Of a stretch of DNA of 21,243 nucleotides, positions 1 to 6,755 are shown one piece after another. Numbering within the stretch: the stretch's first letter is position 1; every line of letters begins with the position of its first letter. The DNA comes from a virus. The position numbers were made by a program, and so were the translations under genes. Where the stretch lies: positions 1 through 21,243 of the IMG/VR virus record IMGVR_UViG_3300032331_000877. One strand, given 5' to 3'. Below the pieces are notes generated by a model. That model was not told where the DNA came from. It searched no databases and saw only the letters and a program-made list of their open reading frames with translations.

Positions 1-903
1 CATTTCTCCACTTACTTCATCAAGCATAAGGTAAACACCGTCAACAAAAACAATGTCTGGTTTTGTTTGTTCAATTTTTGCTGCTAATGCAGATACGGTG
101 ATGCCATTTACAGCGTCTATTAAGTGAAAAGACGGTTCGGTTTCCATTTTATTTAAAACATCAATGTATCTACTTTCTTCTGCTGGTAAAAGTTTTCCAC
201 GTCTTAACCTGCCGTGAGAAACGTTTGCCCGCATTGCATCGTGACGTTGTTGTTGTTCATGGTTATTCATTTCAAAAGATTGAAACATTGGAATAAATCC
301 TTGAGCATGAACGTTCAAAGCCATCTTTAAAGCAATTTGAGACTTACCAGTTTTAGGTGGAGCAATTATAGTTATTAATTGACCGCCCTGTAATCCCGCA
401 GTTGCTTCATCAATTTTTGAAAAACCAGTAGGTATACCTAAAAACTCTTCATTTTGTAATGCTTGATAATCTTTATATCGTTGTTCAGTATTTTTAGTTA
501 AATCTATTTCATGTGTACCAAGGATTCCTTGCTCGTTAACCTTGGTAATAGTTGCTTCCATTGCAAGCAATGCCGCATCATGGTTGTTGTCTTGTAGTTG
601 TCCTACTGCTGTCTCTAAACCTTGACGAGTAAGAAGGCGGCGACGAAAGTCAACCATTGTGTCCAATAGATATTCAATGTTGTCTTGGACATCTAAAACT
701 TTGTAATTTGGATAATGATCTTTGACAGTAACTGCAGTAGGTACTTCGCTGTACTCTCCATAGTGTTTGCGAACAAAAGACCAAGCCTTGCGGTTATCGT
801 CATCTAAAAACCAAGATTCATTAACACCACGTTGTAGTGCTGGAACTATGTCTCGATCACGAATGACCTTGCTGACTAAACGATGTTCGTTGTCAGATGC
901 CAT
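1..903 (-). CDS. DnaB-like replicative helicase, C-terminal part missing (cut by window edge)
   Basis: This is the ring helicase that would unwind the phage replication fork. The frame is open from an ATG at 903-901 to base 1, giving 301 residues without a stop, so the 3' end lies outside the window. The first ~150 residues fit the helical N-terminal domain of DnaB. They are followed by a RecA-type ATPase core with a Walker A motif, APPKTGKS (bases about 340-365), preceded by GLQGGQLITI, and a hydrophobic Walker B strand, IVFVDG, near the window edge. The sequence LGIPTGFSKIDEATAGLQGG just before Walker A is typical of DnaB/RadA-type ATPases. The start has a good ribosome site (GAGGGGG about seven bases upstream). 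It is the last visible gene of the replication module, downstream of a DnaC-like loader. A RadA-like or other RecA-fold ATPase is less likely because of the N-terminal region. Confidence 0.85.
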   Translation of the reverse strand, partial: MASDNEHRLVSKVIRDRDIVPALQRGVNESWFLDDDNRKAWSFVRKHYGEYSEVPTAVTVKDHYPNYKVLDVQDNIEYLLDTMVDFRRRLLTRQGLETAVGQLQDNNHDAALLAMEATITKVNEQGILGTHEIDLTKNTEQRYKDYQALQNEEFLGIPTGFSKIDEATAGLQGGQLITIIAPPKTGKSQIALKMALNVHAQGFIPMFQSFEMNNHEQQQRHDAMRANVSHGRLRRGKLLPAEESRYIDVLNKMETEPSFHLIDAVNGITVSALAAKIEQTKPDIVFVDGVYLMLDEVSGEM

Positions 904-916
904 TTAATGCCCCCTC

Positions 917-1333
917 TTACAAGTTATCTAGTTCTATTCCTGCTGATCCGTATCGTGCAACTCGCCATTGAACATCTACCACGCCTCGAAGATTAGCACG
1001 GTAAGGAAGTTTTCTAACCAACTCACCTGGGTCTGCGTATAGATGCCAGTAGTTAAATGGGTTAACAACTTCCCTCTCTAATTTTTCAAAAGCCTTCTCA
1101 AGTAAATCTTCAGTCCAACCTTGGTCTGCATAACCTGCTAACTCTAAAGAAATCCCATAGTTATTTGATAGTAACCAAAGTTTGTTTGCACTCTGAAGAT
1201 TGATCTCCCCCAAAGTTAGGTTTACTTTTGTAGTCAGTAACCTCTTAGTAACTTCTTCTACTAGTGGAACAACTACATCTGTTACACACACAACTTGCGG
1301 AGAGGAGACGTTTGATATGTCTCCGTTTTTCAT
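917..1333 (-). CDS. Hypothetical protein in replication operon
   Basis: This 138-residue protein has no motif I recognise. The N-terminus (to about residue 45) is hydrophobic and beta/alpha mixed. The centre contains GISLELAGYADQGWTEDLLEKA, followed by an acidic helix and a Trp/Tyr-rich stretch (NPFNYWHLYADPGELVRKL). No Cys pairs, nucleotide-binding loops or membrane segments are visible. The ATG overlaps the TGA of the SWIM-finger gene by four bases (ATGA) and has GAGG four bases upstream, so the two are probably translationally coupled. It lies 14 bases from the helicase start. Context suggests an accessory of helicase loading or replication, but that is inference from position only. Confidence 0.8.
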   Translation of the reverse strand: MKNGDISNVSSPQVVCVTDVVVPLVEEVTKRLLTTKVNLTLGEINLQSANKLWLLSNNYGISLELAGYADQGWTEDLLEKAFEKLEREVVNPFNYWHLYADPGELVRKLPYRANLRGVVDVQWRVARYGSAGIELDNL

Positions 1334-1623
1334 AGTACCTCGACTTTAGCATACCTAACTACAAAGTCACGAAACGTCTTTGGATCTATGTTTGCTTGTG
1401 AGGCTAACTCTTCAGGAACTTCACTAGGGACCAAGATAGAATAGTGTCCGTTATTAAGTTTCATTTTTTTATTCACAAAATTTACGTGCTTGCATTTCAG
1501 AGTCTTTTTCCACACAGGACAATTGCACCTAACCCTCTTTGTTCCTGTATCAACTTCAACCTCAAACACACCCGCAGCCTGAGAAGAGATAAAGAGTTGA
1601 ACTGTCCGCCAAGGACTCTCCAT
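1330..1623 (-). CDS. Small SWIM-type zinc-finger protein
   Basis: This small protein has one clear motif, C-x-C-x8-C-x-H (CNCPVWKKTLKCKH), which matches the SWIM zinc-finger signature CxCx(n)CxH. SWIM fingers occur in SWI/SNF ATPases, MuDR transposases and DNA-repair factors such as the RecA-paralogue-associated Sws1, and mediate DNA or protein contacts. Nothing enzymatic is visible. The first ~30 residues form predicted beta strands leading into the finger, and the rest is a short alpha/beta tail. The start is uncertain: an ATG at 1638-1636 overlaps the stop of the loader gene (ATGA), giving 102 residues. The ATG at 1623-1621 is preferred because AAGGGA sits six bases upstream of it; that gives 97 residues with the motif at residues 33-46. 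It is co-transcribed with the helicase and loader, so a role in replication or recombination is a fair inference. Confidence 0.8.
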   Translation of the reverse strand: MESPWRTVQLFISSQAAGVFEVEVDTGTKRVRCNCPVWKKTLKCKHVNFVNKKMKLNNGHYSILVPSEVPEELASQANIDPKTFRDFVVRYAKVEVL

Positions 1624-1634
1624 GCTCATTCCCT

Positions 1635-2357
1635 TCATTGTGCTGCTCTCAAATCTGCTCCGACTATAGGTACCCGTATGAATGCTTCCTGAGCAAAACT
1701 TGCCATTGCTTCCCTATACTCTGCTTCCCAATTTTCTAGGCGCACATTAGTGGTAACAATTGTTGGCAGAGCCTTGTCGTATCTAAGCCTAAGTATCTCA
1801 TCAAATGATGTGTCATCGTACTTTGAACCATATTCTTTTCCTAAGTCATCTATAACTAGTATTCGAACATTTAACCAATCAAACTTAGATCTGCCATGAA
1901 AGCCATCTATCTCATAGACGGCCTGCTTCTTATCCTCAAAGTCAGAATCAAAGGTTGCTTTCTTTCTAGATAAGAATTCTGGGTAAGTCATGTAGTACAC
2001 AGGCCTTGCGCCAAGACCAAAGTCAGATGCACTCATGCCCAACACCTTTGCAGCCTCTGCATCATTGTCTGGAAGATTGCGAACAAACTCCATTGCAGCA
2101 ACTACTGCGTGAGTTGTCTTACCAATTCCAGGTCCTCCATCAAATAAAAGACCAACACCATTAACTCCGATATGGCCAATTTGTTTTATGACTTGGCCAT
2201 TAACGCAGTCATCTATCCACGTAGTCACCTCGTTAGGAAAGGATCCCGCTCTGTCCACAAGGTCTTGTGGCTCAAGGCCGAGGAAGCGACGTGGGATGTT
2301 TGAGTTACGAAGTAGCCAGTGCTTCTTTAAGGCCGATAGTTGATTAATGTCATACAT
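1635..2357 (-). CDS. DnaC/IstB-like AAA+ helicase loader
   Basis: This AAA+ ATPase is of the type that loads DnaB onto single-stranded DNA. A Walker A loop (GGPGIGKTT, residues 74-82 from this start), a Walker B strand (RILVIDDLG, about 165-173) and a sensor-like TIVTTN (about 199-204) occur in the correct order. The C-terminal end, FIRVPIVGADLR, fits the final strand and arginine region of DnaC/IstB proteins. The N-terminus (LSALKKHWLLRNSNIPRRF) resembles the helical segment before the ATPase core in this family. The start at 2357 overlaps the stop of the upstream 48-codon ORF (ATGTATGA). The frame is open to ATGs at 2381 and 2393, which would add 8 or 12 residues; neither has a good ribosome site. 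Together with the phage DnaB it makes a self-supplied loader-helicase pair. The transposition protein IstB is the alternative family, but no transposase is present. Confidence 0.88.
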   Translation of the reverse strand: MYDINQLSALKKHWLLRNSNIPRRFLGLEPQDLVDRAGSFPNEVTTWIDDCVNGQVIKQIGHIGVNGVGLLFDGGPGIGKTTHAVVAAMEFVRNLPDNDAEAAKVLGMSASDFGLGARPVYYMTYPEFLSRKKATFDSDFEDKKQAVYEIDGFHGRSKFDWLNVRILVIDDLGKEYGSKYDDTSFDEILRLRYDKALPTIVTTNVRLENWEAEYREAMASFAQEAFIRVPIVGADLRAAQ

Positions 2358-2496
2358 CGTCTTCGTCAAACTCCACTTCATACATGCCGCCATAGCGCAT
2401 ACCTACGTGGTCAAACCAACTACCGATGAGTAACATTACATCGCCAAAAAATCTAAGAAACTTATTAGTCGTTGGATAAACTAATCTACTTTTCAT
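2350..2496 (-). CDS. 48-residue microprotein
   Basis: This short ORF begins with an ATG at 2496-2494 preceded by an excellent ribosome site (GGGGGGAAGT). It encodes 48 residues starting MKSRLVYPTTNKFLRFFGDV. The middle is hydrophobic (FGDVMLLIGSWFDHVG) and the C-terminus is acidic (VEFDEDDV). The hydrophobic part is short for a membrane span, so an amphipathic or peripheral helix is as likely. It overlaps the zinc-ribbon gene upstream by four bases (ATGA), and its stop overlaps the preferred loader start. I do not recognise a family. The strong ribosome site and double coupling support it as real. Confidence 0.65.
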   Translation of the reverse strand: MKSRLVYPTTNKFLRFFGDVMLLIGSWFDHVGMRYGGMYEVEFDEDDV

Positions 2497-2639
2497 ACTT
2501 CCCCCCTATCAACAATTACCTTTTCCCAATCAGCATTACAAGAATAACACTTAAGATCTAAACTCATACTATCTCGTTCAGTTGCAACTCCTTGAACTTT
2601 CTTTTTACAACTTGGGCAGAAGAAACTGAACTCGAGCAT
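2493..2639 (-). CDS. 48-residue zinc-ribbon microprotein
   Basis: This is a short ORF with two CxxC pairs, CPSC at residues 8-11 and CYSC at 31-34, separated by 19 residues. That is the layout of a treble-clef or rubredoxin-like zinc ribbon. Phage microproteins of this kind often bind DNA, RNA polymerase or other proteins, but the target cannot be told from sequence. It starts with ATG three bases after the upstream gene's stop and ends in a four-base ATGA overlap with the next ORF, so it sits inside a coupled chain. No strong ribosome site is visible, which fits coupling. Confidence 0.7.
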   Translation of the reverse strand: MLEFSFFCPSCKKKVQGVATERDSMSLDLKCYSCNADWEKVIVDRGEV

Positions 2640-2642
2640 TAT

Positions 2643-2924
2643 TTAAGATTTAAAAGTTACAACGCCAACAAATAGAGTCGGCTTTCCTTTGGCGTCTCTT
2701 CCTTGACCTGCAATCATCTTCACGCTCTTGCGTGGTGTAAGTGCTTGCACTTGGCTCTTGATCCAACGCTTGCCTGCTGATGCGTTTGACCATGCAGCCA
2801 TGTTAACTACGTTAGAACCTTCGATGCCATCTGTTGTTACATTTACTATAGCCATCCATGCGCCACCTTTTTCAAGGTTCTTATTTAGATTTGCGGTAAA
2901 TGTCTTTACTACTTTTTTAGCCAT
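2643..2924 (-). CDS. Small basic protein, possible DNA-binding factor
   Basis: This 93-residue basic protein starts with MAKKVVKTFTANLNKNLEKG and is probably a beta-rich fold: a string of short strands (WMAIVNV, NVVNMAAW, KSVKMIA, TLFVGVVTF) joined by charged turns. I do not recognise a named family. A single-strand DNA-binding or initiator-accessory role is possible given its place between initiator and loader genes, but no OB-fold signature is definite. The start at 2924 is chosen because AAGGAG lies seven bases upstream; an in-frame ATG two codons earlier is only one base from that site. The 5' end overlaps the initiator gene's 3' end by eight bases. Confidence 0.8.
   Translation of the reverse strand: MAKKVVKTFTANLNKNLEKGGAWMAIVNVTTDGIEGSNVVNMAAWSNASAGKRWIKSQVQALTPRKSVKMIAGQGRDAKGKPTLFVGVVTFKS
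2738..2760. repeat. 23-base near-repeat with palindromic core, copy 1
   Basis: The core AAGTGC-TT-GCACTT lies within a 23-base stretch that recurs at 14781-14803 with one mismatch. This copy lies inside the small basic protein gene and codes QVQAL in frame. Confidence 0.5.
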
Positions 2925-3903
2925 TTGCATTCTCCTTTAGTCGTTTTTCGTATCGTGCTAGTTGTGCTCTACCAGAAAGTGAATTCTGGAAAGTGCGTCC
3001 ATCGCTTGCTTGTAACGTTCCCATCTTAACTGCTGTATCTAATGGGGCGTTAATTTTACTTAGTCCAAGATTTTCTCGGGCTTGGTTCATCTTCTTTCCA
3101 AAAGAAGCAAGGAACATCTTATACAGCATTGGGGCTTCGTCGCCAATGTTCTGGAAGTTTCGCTCATCCGCCATAAAGAGTCTGAGCAACTCTAACTCAA
3201 TTAATGCGTTGGTGTCGTATTGCTTTCTGAATTTGGCAAGGGCTCCACTAAGTTGCTTGACGCTAACTGTTCCAGGGAGTAGAGGGTACTTGCGCCCGAC
3301 ACGAAAAGAAAACTCTGCAGCGACATCCATTGGGGTCCACTCGTGCTCTGCTCGTCGTCCCCTAGTCTTAGGATCGGATTTGCGGATCTTAGGTTGCGGT
3401 GCATCCTTCGGTTCGACCAATCCAAAGCCTGCAAGATTGTCTCCATCATCTTGATATTGTCTCATAGGTACTCGTATCTCTTTCATTAGAATCCCTTTGG
3501 ATTCAGAATCTTTTAATTTATTACTATCTAGACTATTAGGTACTAATGACTTATTAGTCATACTGCTACGTGACTTATAGTCATGTGAGGTGCGGTAATT
3601 TACAGTGCGGTAATTTTCAGCATCTTTTTCTGTAGTGCGGTAATTTTCCACCACTTCATACCAGTCCATTCCTTTAAAACCATTAGCCCTCTTGCTAGGA
3701 GTTCTGATTATCAGTCCATGTTTTTCTAACGCCTTGAGTGCAGTTCTAACGGTTCGGTCCGAAGTTTTGTTAGTCTGTCTACATAACTCCTCTACAGATG
3801 TCTTAAATCGGCCCTTGGAGCCCGCTAAGTGGCAGATTACAGCCAGCAGTCGGAACTGAAAATCGGTAAGAGGAGCAGAGTAAGCCTCTAGAGGTATTTT
3901 CAA
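2917..3903 (-). CDS. Winged-helix replication initiator (lambda O / DnaD-like), TTG start
   Basis: This 328-residue protein has a winged helix-turn-helix at about residues 12-72 (LTDFQFRLLAVICHLAG, then SVEELCRQTNKTSDRTVRTA as recognition region, then a wing). That is the layout of phage replication initiators that bind origin iterons. A charged, low-complexity linker (about 85-195) follows, with the motif NYRT repeated three times at residues 87-105. A C-terminal helical domain (about 195-328) could contact the loader or helicase. The DNA coding the NYRT repeats forms iterons, so the origin probably lies inside the gene, as in lambda O. The start codon is TTG (3903-3901), overlapping the upstream stop by four bases (TTGA), and no nearer in-frame ATG keeps the winged helix. 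A transcription regulator is the main alternative, but the gene neighbourhood argues for replication. Confidence 0.8.
   Translation of the reverse strand: MKIPLEAYSAPLTDFQFRLLAVICHLAGSKGRFKTSVEELCRQTNKTSDRTVRTALKALEKHGLIIRTPSKRANGFKGMDWYEVVENYRTTEKDAENYRTVNYRTSHDYKSRSSMTNKSLVPNSLDSNKLKDSESKGILMKEIRVPMRQYQDDGDNLAGFGLVEPKDAPQPKIRKSDPKTRGRRAEHEWTPMDVAAEFSFRVGRKYPLLPGTVSVKQLSGALAKFRKQYDTNALIELELLRLFMADERNFQNIGDEAPMLYKMFLASFGKKMNQARENLGLSKINAPLDTAVKMGTLQASDGRTFQNSLSGRAQLARYEKRLKENANG
3542..3583. repeat. Paired palindromes beside the iterons
   Basis: Four half-sites of TGACT/AGTCA lie in 37 bases. ATGACT-TATT-AGTCAT (3546-3561) is a perfect six-base inverted repeat, nested with ACTAAT-GACTT-ATTAGT (3542-3558). 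TGACT-TAT-AGTCA (3571-3583) is a second copy. They sit immediately beside the iterons, with AT-rich sequence (about 3490-3545) on the other side. They may be further protein-binding sites of the origin or an operator. Confidence 0.5.
3590..3647 (-). repeat. Three iterons, candidate phage origin binding sites
   Basis: The word gtgcggtaattt (plus-strand reading) occurs at 3590-3601, 3605-3616 and 3635-3646. Starts are 15 and 30 bases apart, i.e. in steps of 15. The last two copies extend to gtgcggtaatttt. The repeats code the NYRT peptides of the initiator's linker. Evenly phased direct repeats inside the initiator gene, next to AT-rich sequence and palindromes, are typical of iteron-type phage origins. 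Binding by this initiator is inference. Confidence 0.6.
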
Positions 3904-4484
3904 AGGTTGTCATCCTTAAACGGGGAGATGTCTTTGTTCCCCTCTTCAATGTGTTTTGCTACCTCAAGAGCCAATACATCTAGGACCGTAGTCATTATGT
4001 AGTCAGCCATGTGTTCCACAAAGACAGTCATACTACTCATCATGGCATTGTACAGATCATCGGTACTGCCTTCAGAGTCGTCAAACTCCACCTTGTCTAG
4101 TCCCTCAGTTATATCCCAGACCTCAATACCAAAGTCTTCAACAGCATTAAGGATTATGTGAGCCTGGGTTGAGTTGTCCCAAACCATTCCTAGTACATCG
4201 TTGGGGGTTATTTGACGGATGATTTCTTTTACGGGGTTGTCTGTAATCACTATGTCGTCTGCAGAGATAAGTAAGTGATCTATATCCAAAGCATTGACTA
4301 TAAAGCACGTTATCTTTACTGAGTGACTCTTACACACCTCAATAACGTTTTCAACAAAGTGGTTTTCATTTCCCGTTACTGGAATAAATACAGTTAACTC
4401 ATTACTTGCGCCGTATTTATTAATGAGGGCTTCCATACCCTCATCAACACACACGTCTTCAAATGAGATTATTGCAAGATTCAT
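3900..4484 (-). CDS. Unknown alpha/beta protein, possible Rossmann/SLOG-like fold
   Basis: This 194-residue acidic protein starts MNLAIISFEDVCVDEGMEAL. Its alternating hydrophobic strands and helices (LTVFIPV, VKITCFIVN, DDIVITDNP, VLGMVWDN, FGIEVWDITEGLD) suggest a Rossmann-like sheet. The pattern of a glycine-free loop after strand 3, then DVLGMVWDNSTQAHIIL and then GIEVWDIT, loosely recalls SLOG-type nucleotide-binding proteins. That fold call is tentative. The C-terminal ~45 residues are helical (MSSMTVFVEHMADYIMTTVL). The start at 4484 is chosen because AGGAG lies four bases upstream; an open extension to 4526 has no ribosome site and runs into the upstream gene. The stop overlaps the initiator's TTG start, so it probably belongs to the replication transcript. 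Confidence 0.75.
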   Translation of the reverse strand: MNLAIISFEDVCVDEGMEALINKYGASNELTVFIPVTGNENHFVENVIEVCKSHSVKITCFIVNALDIDHLLISADDIVITDNPVKEIIRQITPNDVLGMVWDNSTQAHIILNAVEDFGIEVWDITEGLDKVEFDDSEGSTDDLYNAMMSSMTVFVEHMADYIMTTVLDVLALEVAKHIEEGNKDISPFKDDNL

Positions 4485-4491
4485 ACTTCTC

Positions 4492-4770
4492 CTATAGTTG
4501 AGATAAACGAGTAGGTGACTTAACAATTACAGGTCTATTAAGATACATCCCGATTGCTAAAGAGACAAATGTTGCTGCAGGAACCAAAACAAAGAAATCA
4601 TAATACAAATCTATTTGCGCCCAAAGACCTAAAAAACTTAATGGAAGTGCAAAGTATTTGTTTAGTGTTGGCTTAGTAATAAAGCCAGAGATAAATAAGT
4701 CTAGAAATTCAATTACGTAAGTAACTGCCATTCCTGTGAGTAGTACGGATATAACTATGTCTGTAGTCAT
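4492..4770 (-). CDS. Small multi-pass membrane protein
   Basis: This 92-residue protein is dominated by hydrophobic segments. About residues 5-28 (VISVLLTGMAVTYVIEFL) and 59-77 (FVLVPAATFVSLAIGMYL) look like clear membrane spans, and 40-57 is a weaker third. A basic tail (NRPVIVKSPTRLSQL) suggests a cytoplasmic C-terminus. Size and topology are compatible with a holin, but no endolysin lies next to it and no dual-start signature is seen, so a function cannot be assigned. ATG at 4770 is preferred (AGGA nine bases upstream) over the in-frame TTG at 4776. The stop codon is seven bases from the next gene's start and lies beside that gene's ribosome site. Confidence 0.75.
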   Translation of the reverse strand: MTTDIVISVLLTGMAVTYVIEFLDLFISGFITKPTLNKYFALPLSFLGLWAQIDLYYDFFVLVPAATFVSLAIGMYLNRPVIVKSPTRLSQL

Positions 4771-4781
4771 AACCAAGGATC

Positions 4782-6743
4782 CTACACCGTTAGGCTGTCA
4801 TACTCCACTCCGTCATAAGTACGGATGCGCCAAAAAGCATTTTGGGGAATCCAGTCTCCGATGGTTTTTGCCAGTCGTGGAACCTTCTTTGGCTTACCTG
4901 GATACAGGTAGGTATAAGACTCTCCTACCACACCCGCCCAAAGTGCTCCGTATTCAGAAGGTAAATCTCCATCAAAGTAATCGCTTGCAAATTGAGCCTG
5001 CTCAAATTGAATCAAATCTAAGAAAATTGTTCCCGCAGTAGTTCCGTAAAATGAAACCTTAGCATAGGTAGCGTCTGATTGAGAATCGGTTAATCCAGTA
5101 AGGGTAGCCGTAGCAAAAGATGTGGTCACTGAAACTGGGGCTGTTATTGTTTCTACAATCTGGTCACTATCATTATAAAAATTAATTTTCATAGTTAAAG
5201 ACAACGCAGACGATGCCTTAAGTGAACAAGAAAGAGTGTAATATTTTCCAACTGTTACAGGAATTTCATAGTTTGTTGTAATACTCCATGGATTTGTAAC
5301 AACAAATTTTCCACTATAAGAACCTGAATACCCATAAGTTGGCACACTTGCATCTTGTGAAAACGTTGCCCCACTCAAAGCCCAAGTTGTTGAGTTAATT
5401 TCAAAAGAAGGATTTTTAATATAATTTATTTTTGACGCATCTAAAAAGATATCTATAGCACGGGCTTCGTCGTAAGCAACGGTGGCGCCCTCTTGCATAC
5501 AAACTTGGTCTACATAGTAAGTACCAGCAGCGCTATATGCAATAGTTATAATTGCGTATGAAGAACTAGCATCTGATGTTACAGTTTTGCTTGCAGACTT
5601 CCAAGTATTATTAGCAGCAACAGCAGTAGCGGTATTTGCTACAGAAGTTGCTGTTCCATTTTTGTCATAAAATCTTACTGATAAAGTTATATTACCCGCA
5701 CTTGCAGGGGACTTTAATTTGCACGAAACTATATATGCGGTGCTAGGTAATACTGGAACACCTTTTGTAATTATGTTTGTAGCACCTAACACCATACTTC
5801 CAGAGTTAGATGCAACTATCTTGCCAGTTTTTGTTGTATCTATTTGATTTGTATTTGAGTCAGGAACTTGTTCAGTGCTAGATGTTAAGACGGCATTACT
5901 AGCAACCCAATTACCAATACCACCATAGAAAGTTGAGTCTTGAATTGTAAGCAGTAGGTTTTCAGAAACAGTTATGGTTGGAGCAAATCCAGTTAAAGAT
6001 TCGGCATACGTTTCAATACCACTCTTTGTTCCTTTATGACTGTACATGTACAGTGCTTCACGTACTAACCTCTTTTGATTTTTAGTTGGTAAAGCAGATT
6101 CAGAAACTAACCCATAGTTTAAAACTTCTGCAGGTAATAATTCAAAAGGAGTTTCTAATCCAGTGTGTCTTGGTTTTAAAAGATCAATTAAAGTGTAGAA
6201 CTCTTCTTGAGCAAAAGTTAATCCAGAAACAAATTTGTATAAATCTGAAGCAGAGTCTACTGCTCCTAATGAACCTTGTTCAGCACTAGTAAATACTCGA
6301 GGAATAGTTGCCATAAATTTATCCTGTATTCCATGGTCAGAAGGAACAATGGCTGTAATAGAACCCGCGTTTTTCCATACTTTTGTTTCCTGTGTAAACA
6401 AAAACATTCTGTAATAGACCTGACGTCCAGGAACTAATGGAATGTCATTTGGATTTTCTTCACCATCAATGATTGAAGTTCTACTAACTGTTCCTTCTGT
6501 AGCAAACTCTTCATAAATAATGACGCCATCTTCAGATGTTTCAGGAAACCCTGCTTGATTTCTTACTAATCTAATTCTAGTAAAATCACCTCTTGGTGTT
6601 TGCCAAGTAACATAGACTTTTGCAAATTCAGATGTAGTAGACAACTCTGTTGCCAATACCGCCATAGGTTGAACAGAGAATCTAAGCGCAACAAACGAAC
6701 CATATTTAGATGAACCATAATAATTTATACCATATTTAGCCAC
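4782..6743 (-). CDS. Baseplate/tail protein: fn3-like, gpI-like and two jelly-roll carbohydrate-binding-like modules
   Basis: This 653-residue protein is modular. Residues ~35-135 look like a fibronectin-III-type domain (VYVTWQTP near the start, RQVYYRMFLFT near the end). Residues ~150-258 resemble the P2 tail protein I family: PAEVLNYGLVSES, KNQKRLVREALYMYSHKGTK and GIETYAESLTGF match its helical core and its typical HKGT turn. Two beta-sandwich modules follow, ~270-430 and ~441-605, each with an aromatic- and Asp-rich jelly-roll pattern like CBM4/9-type domains (second copy: NPSFEINSTTWALSG, GKYYTLSCSLKA). The C-terminal ~45 residues are separate. gpI forms the outer baseplate wedge that attaches fibres, so this protein would anchor to the baseplate and bind host surface glycans directly. 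Ligand and polarity are inference. Confidence 0.85.
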   Translation of the reverse strand: MAKYGINYYGSSKYGSFVALRFSVQPMAVLATELSTTSEFAKVYVTWQTPRGDFTRIRLVRNQAGFPETSEDGVIIYEEFATEGTVSRTSIIDGEENPNDIPLVPGRQVYYRMFLFTQETKVWKNAGSITAIVPSDHGIQDKFMATIPRVFTSAEQGSLGAVDSASDLYKFVSGLTFAQEEFYTLIDLLKPRHTGLETPFELLPAEVLNYGLVSESALPTKNQKRLVREALYMYSHKGTKSGIETYAESLTGFAPTITVSENLLLTIQDSTFYGGIGNWVASNAVLTSSTEQVPDSNTNQIDTTKTGKIVASNSGSMVLGATNIITKGVPVLPSTAYIVSCKLKSPASAGNITLSVRFYDKNGTATSVANTATAVAANNTWKSASKTVTSDASSSYAIITIAYSAAGTYYVDQVCMQEGATVAYDEARAIDIFLDASKINYIKNPSFEINSTTWALSGATFSQDASVPTYGYSGSYSGKFVVTNPWSITTNYEIPVTVGKYYTLSCSLKASSALSLTMKINFYNDSDQIVETITAPVSVTTSFATATLTGLTDSQSDATYAKVSFYGTTAGTIFLDLIQFEQAQFASDYFDGDLPSEYGALWAGVVGESYTYLYPGKPKKVPRLAKTIGDWIPQNAFWRIRTYDGVEYDSLTV

Positions 6744-6755
6744 AGGCTAGAACTC

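Noticed and set aside
4492-4770. Calling the small membrane protein a holin
   Set aside because: No endolysin neighbour, no dual start and no family match; topology alone is not enough.
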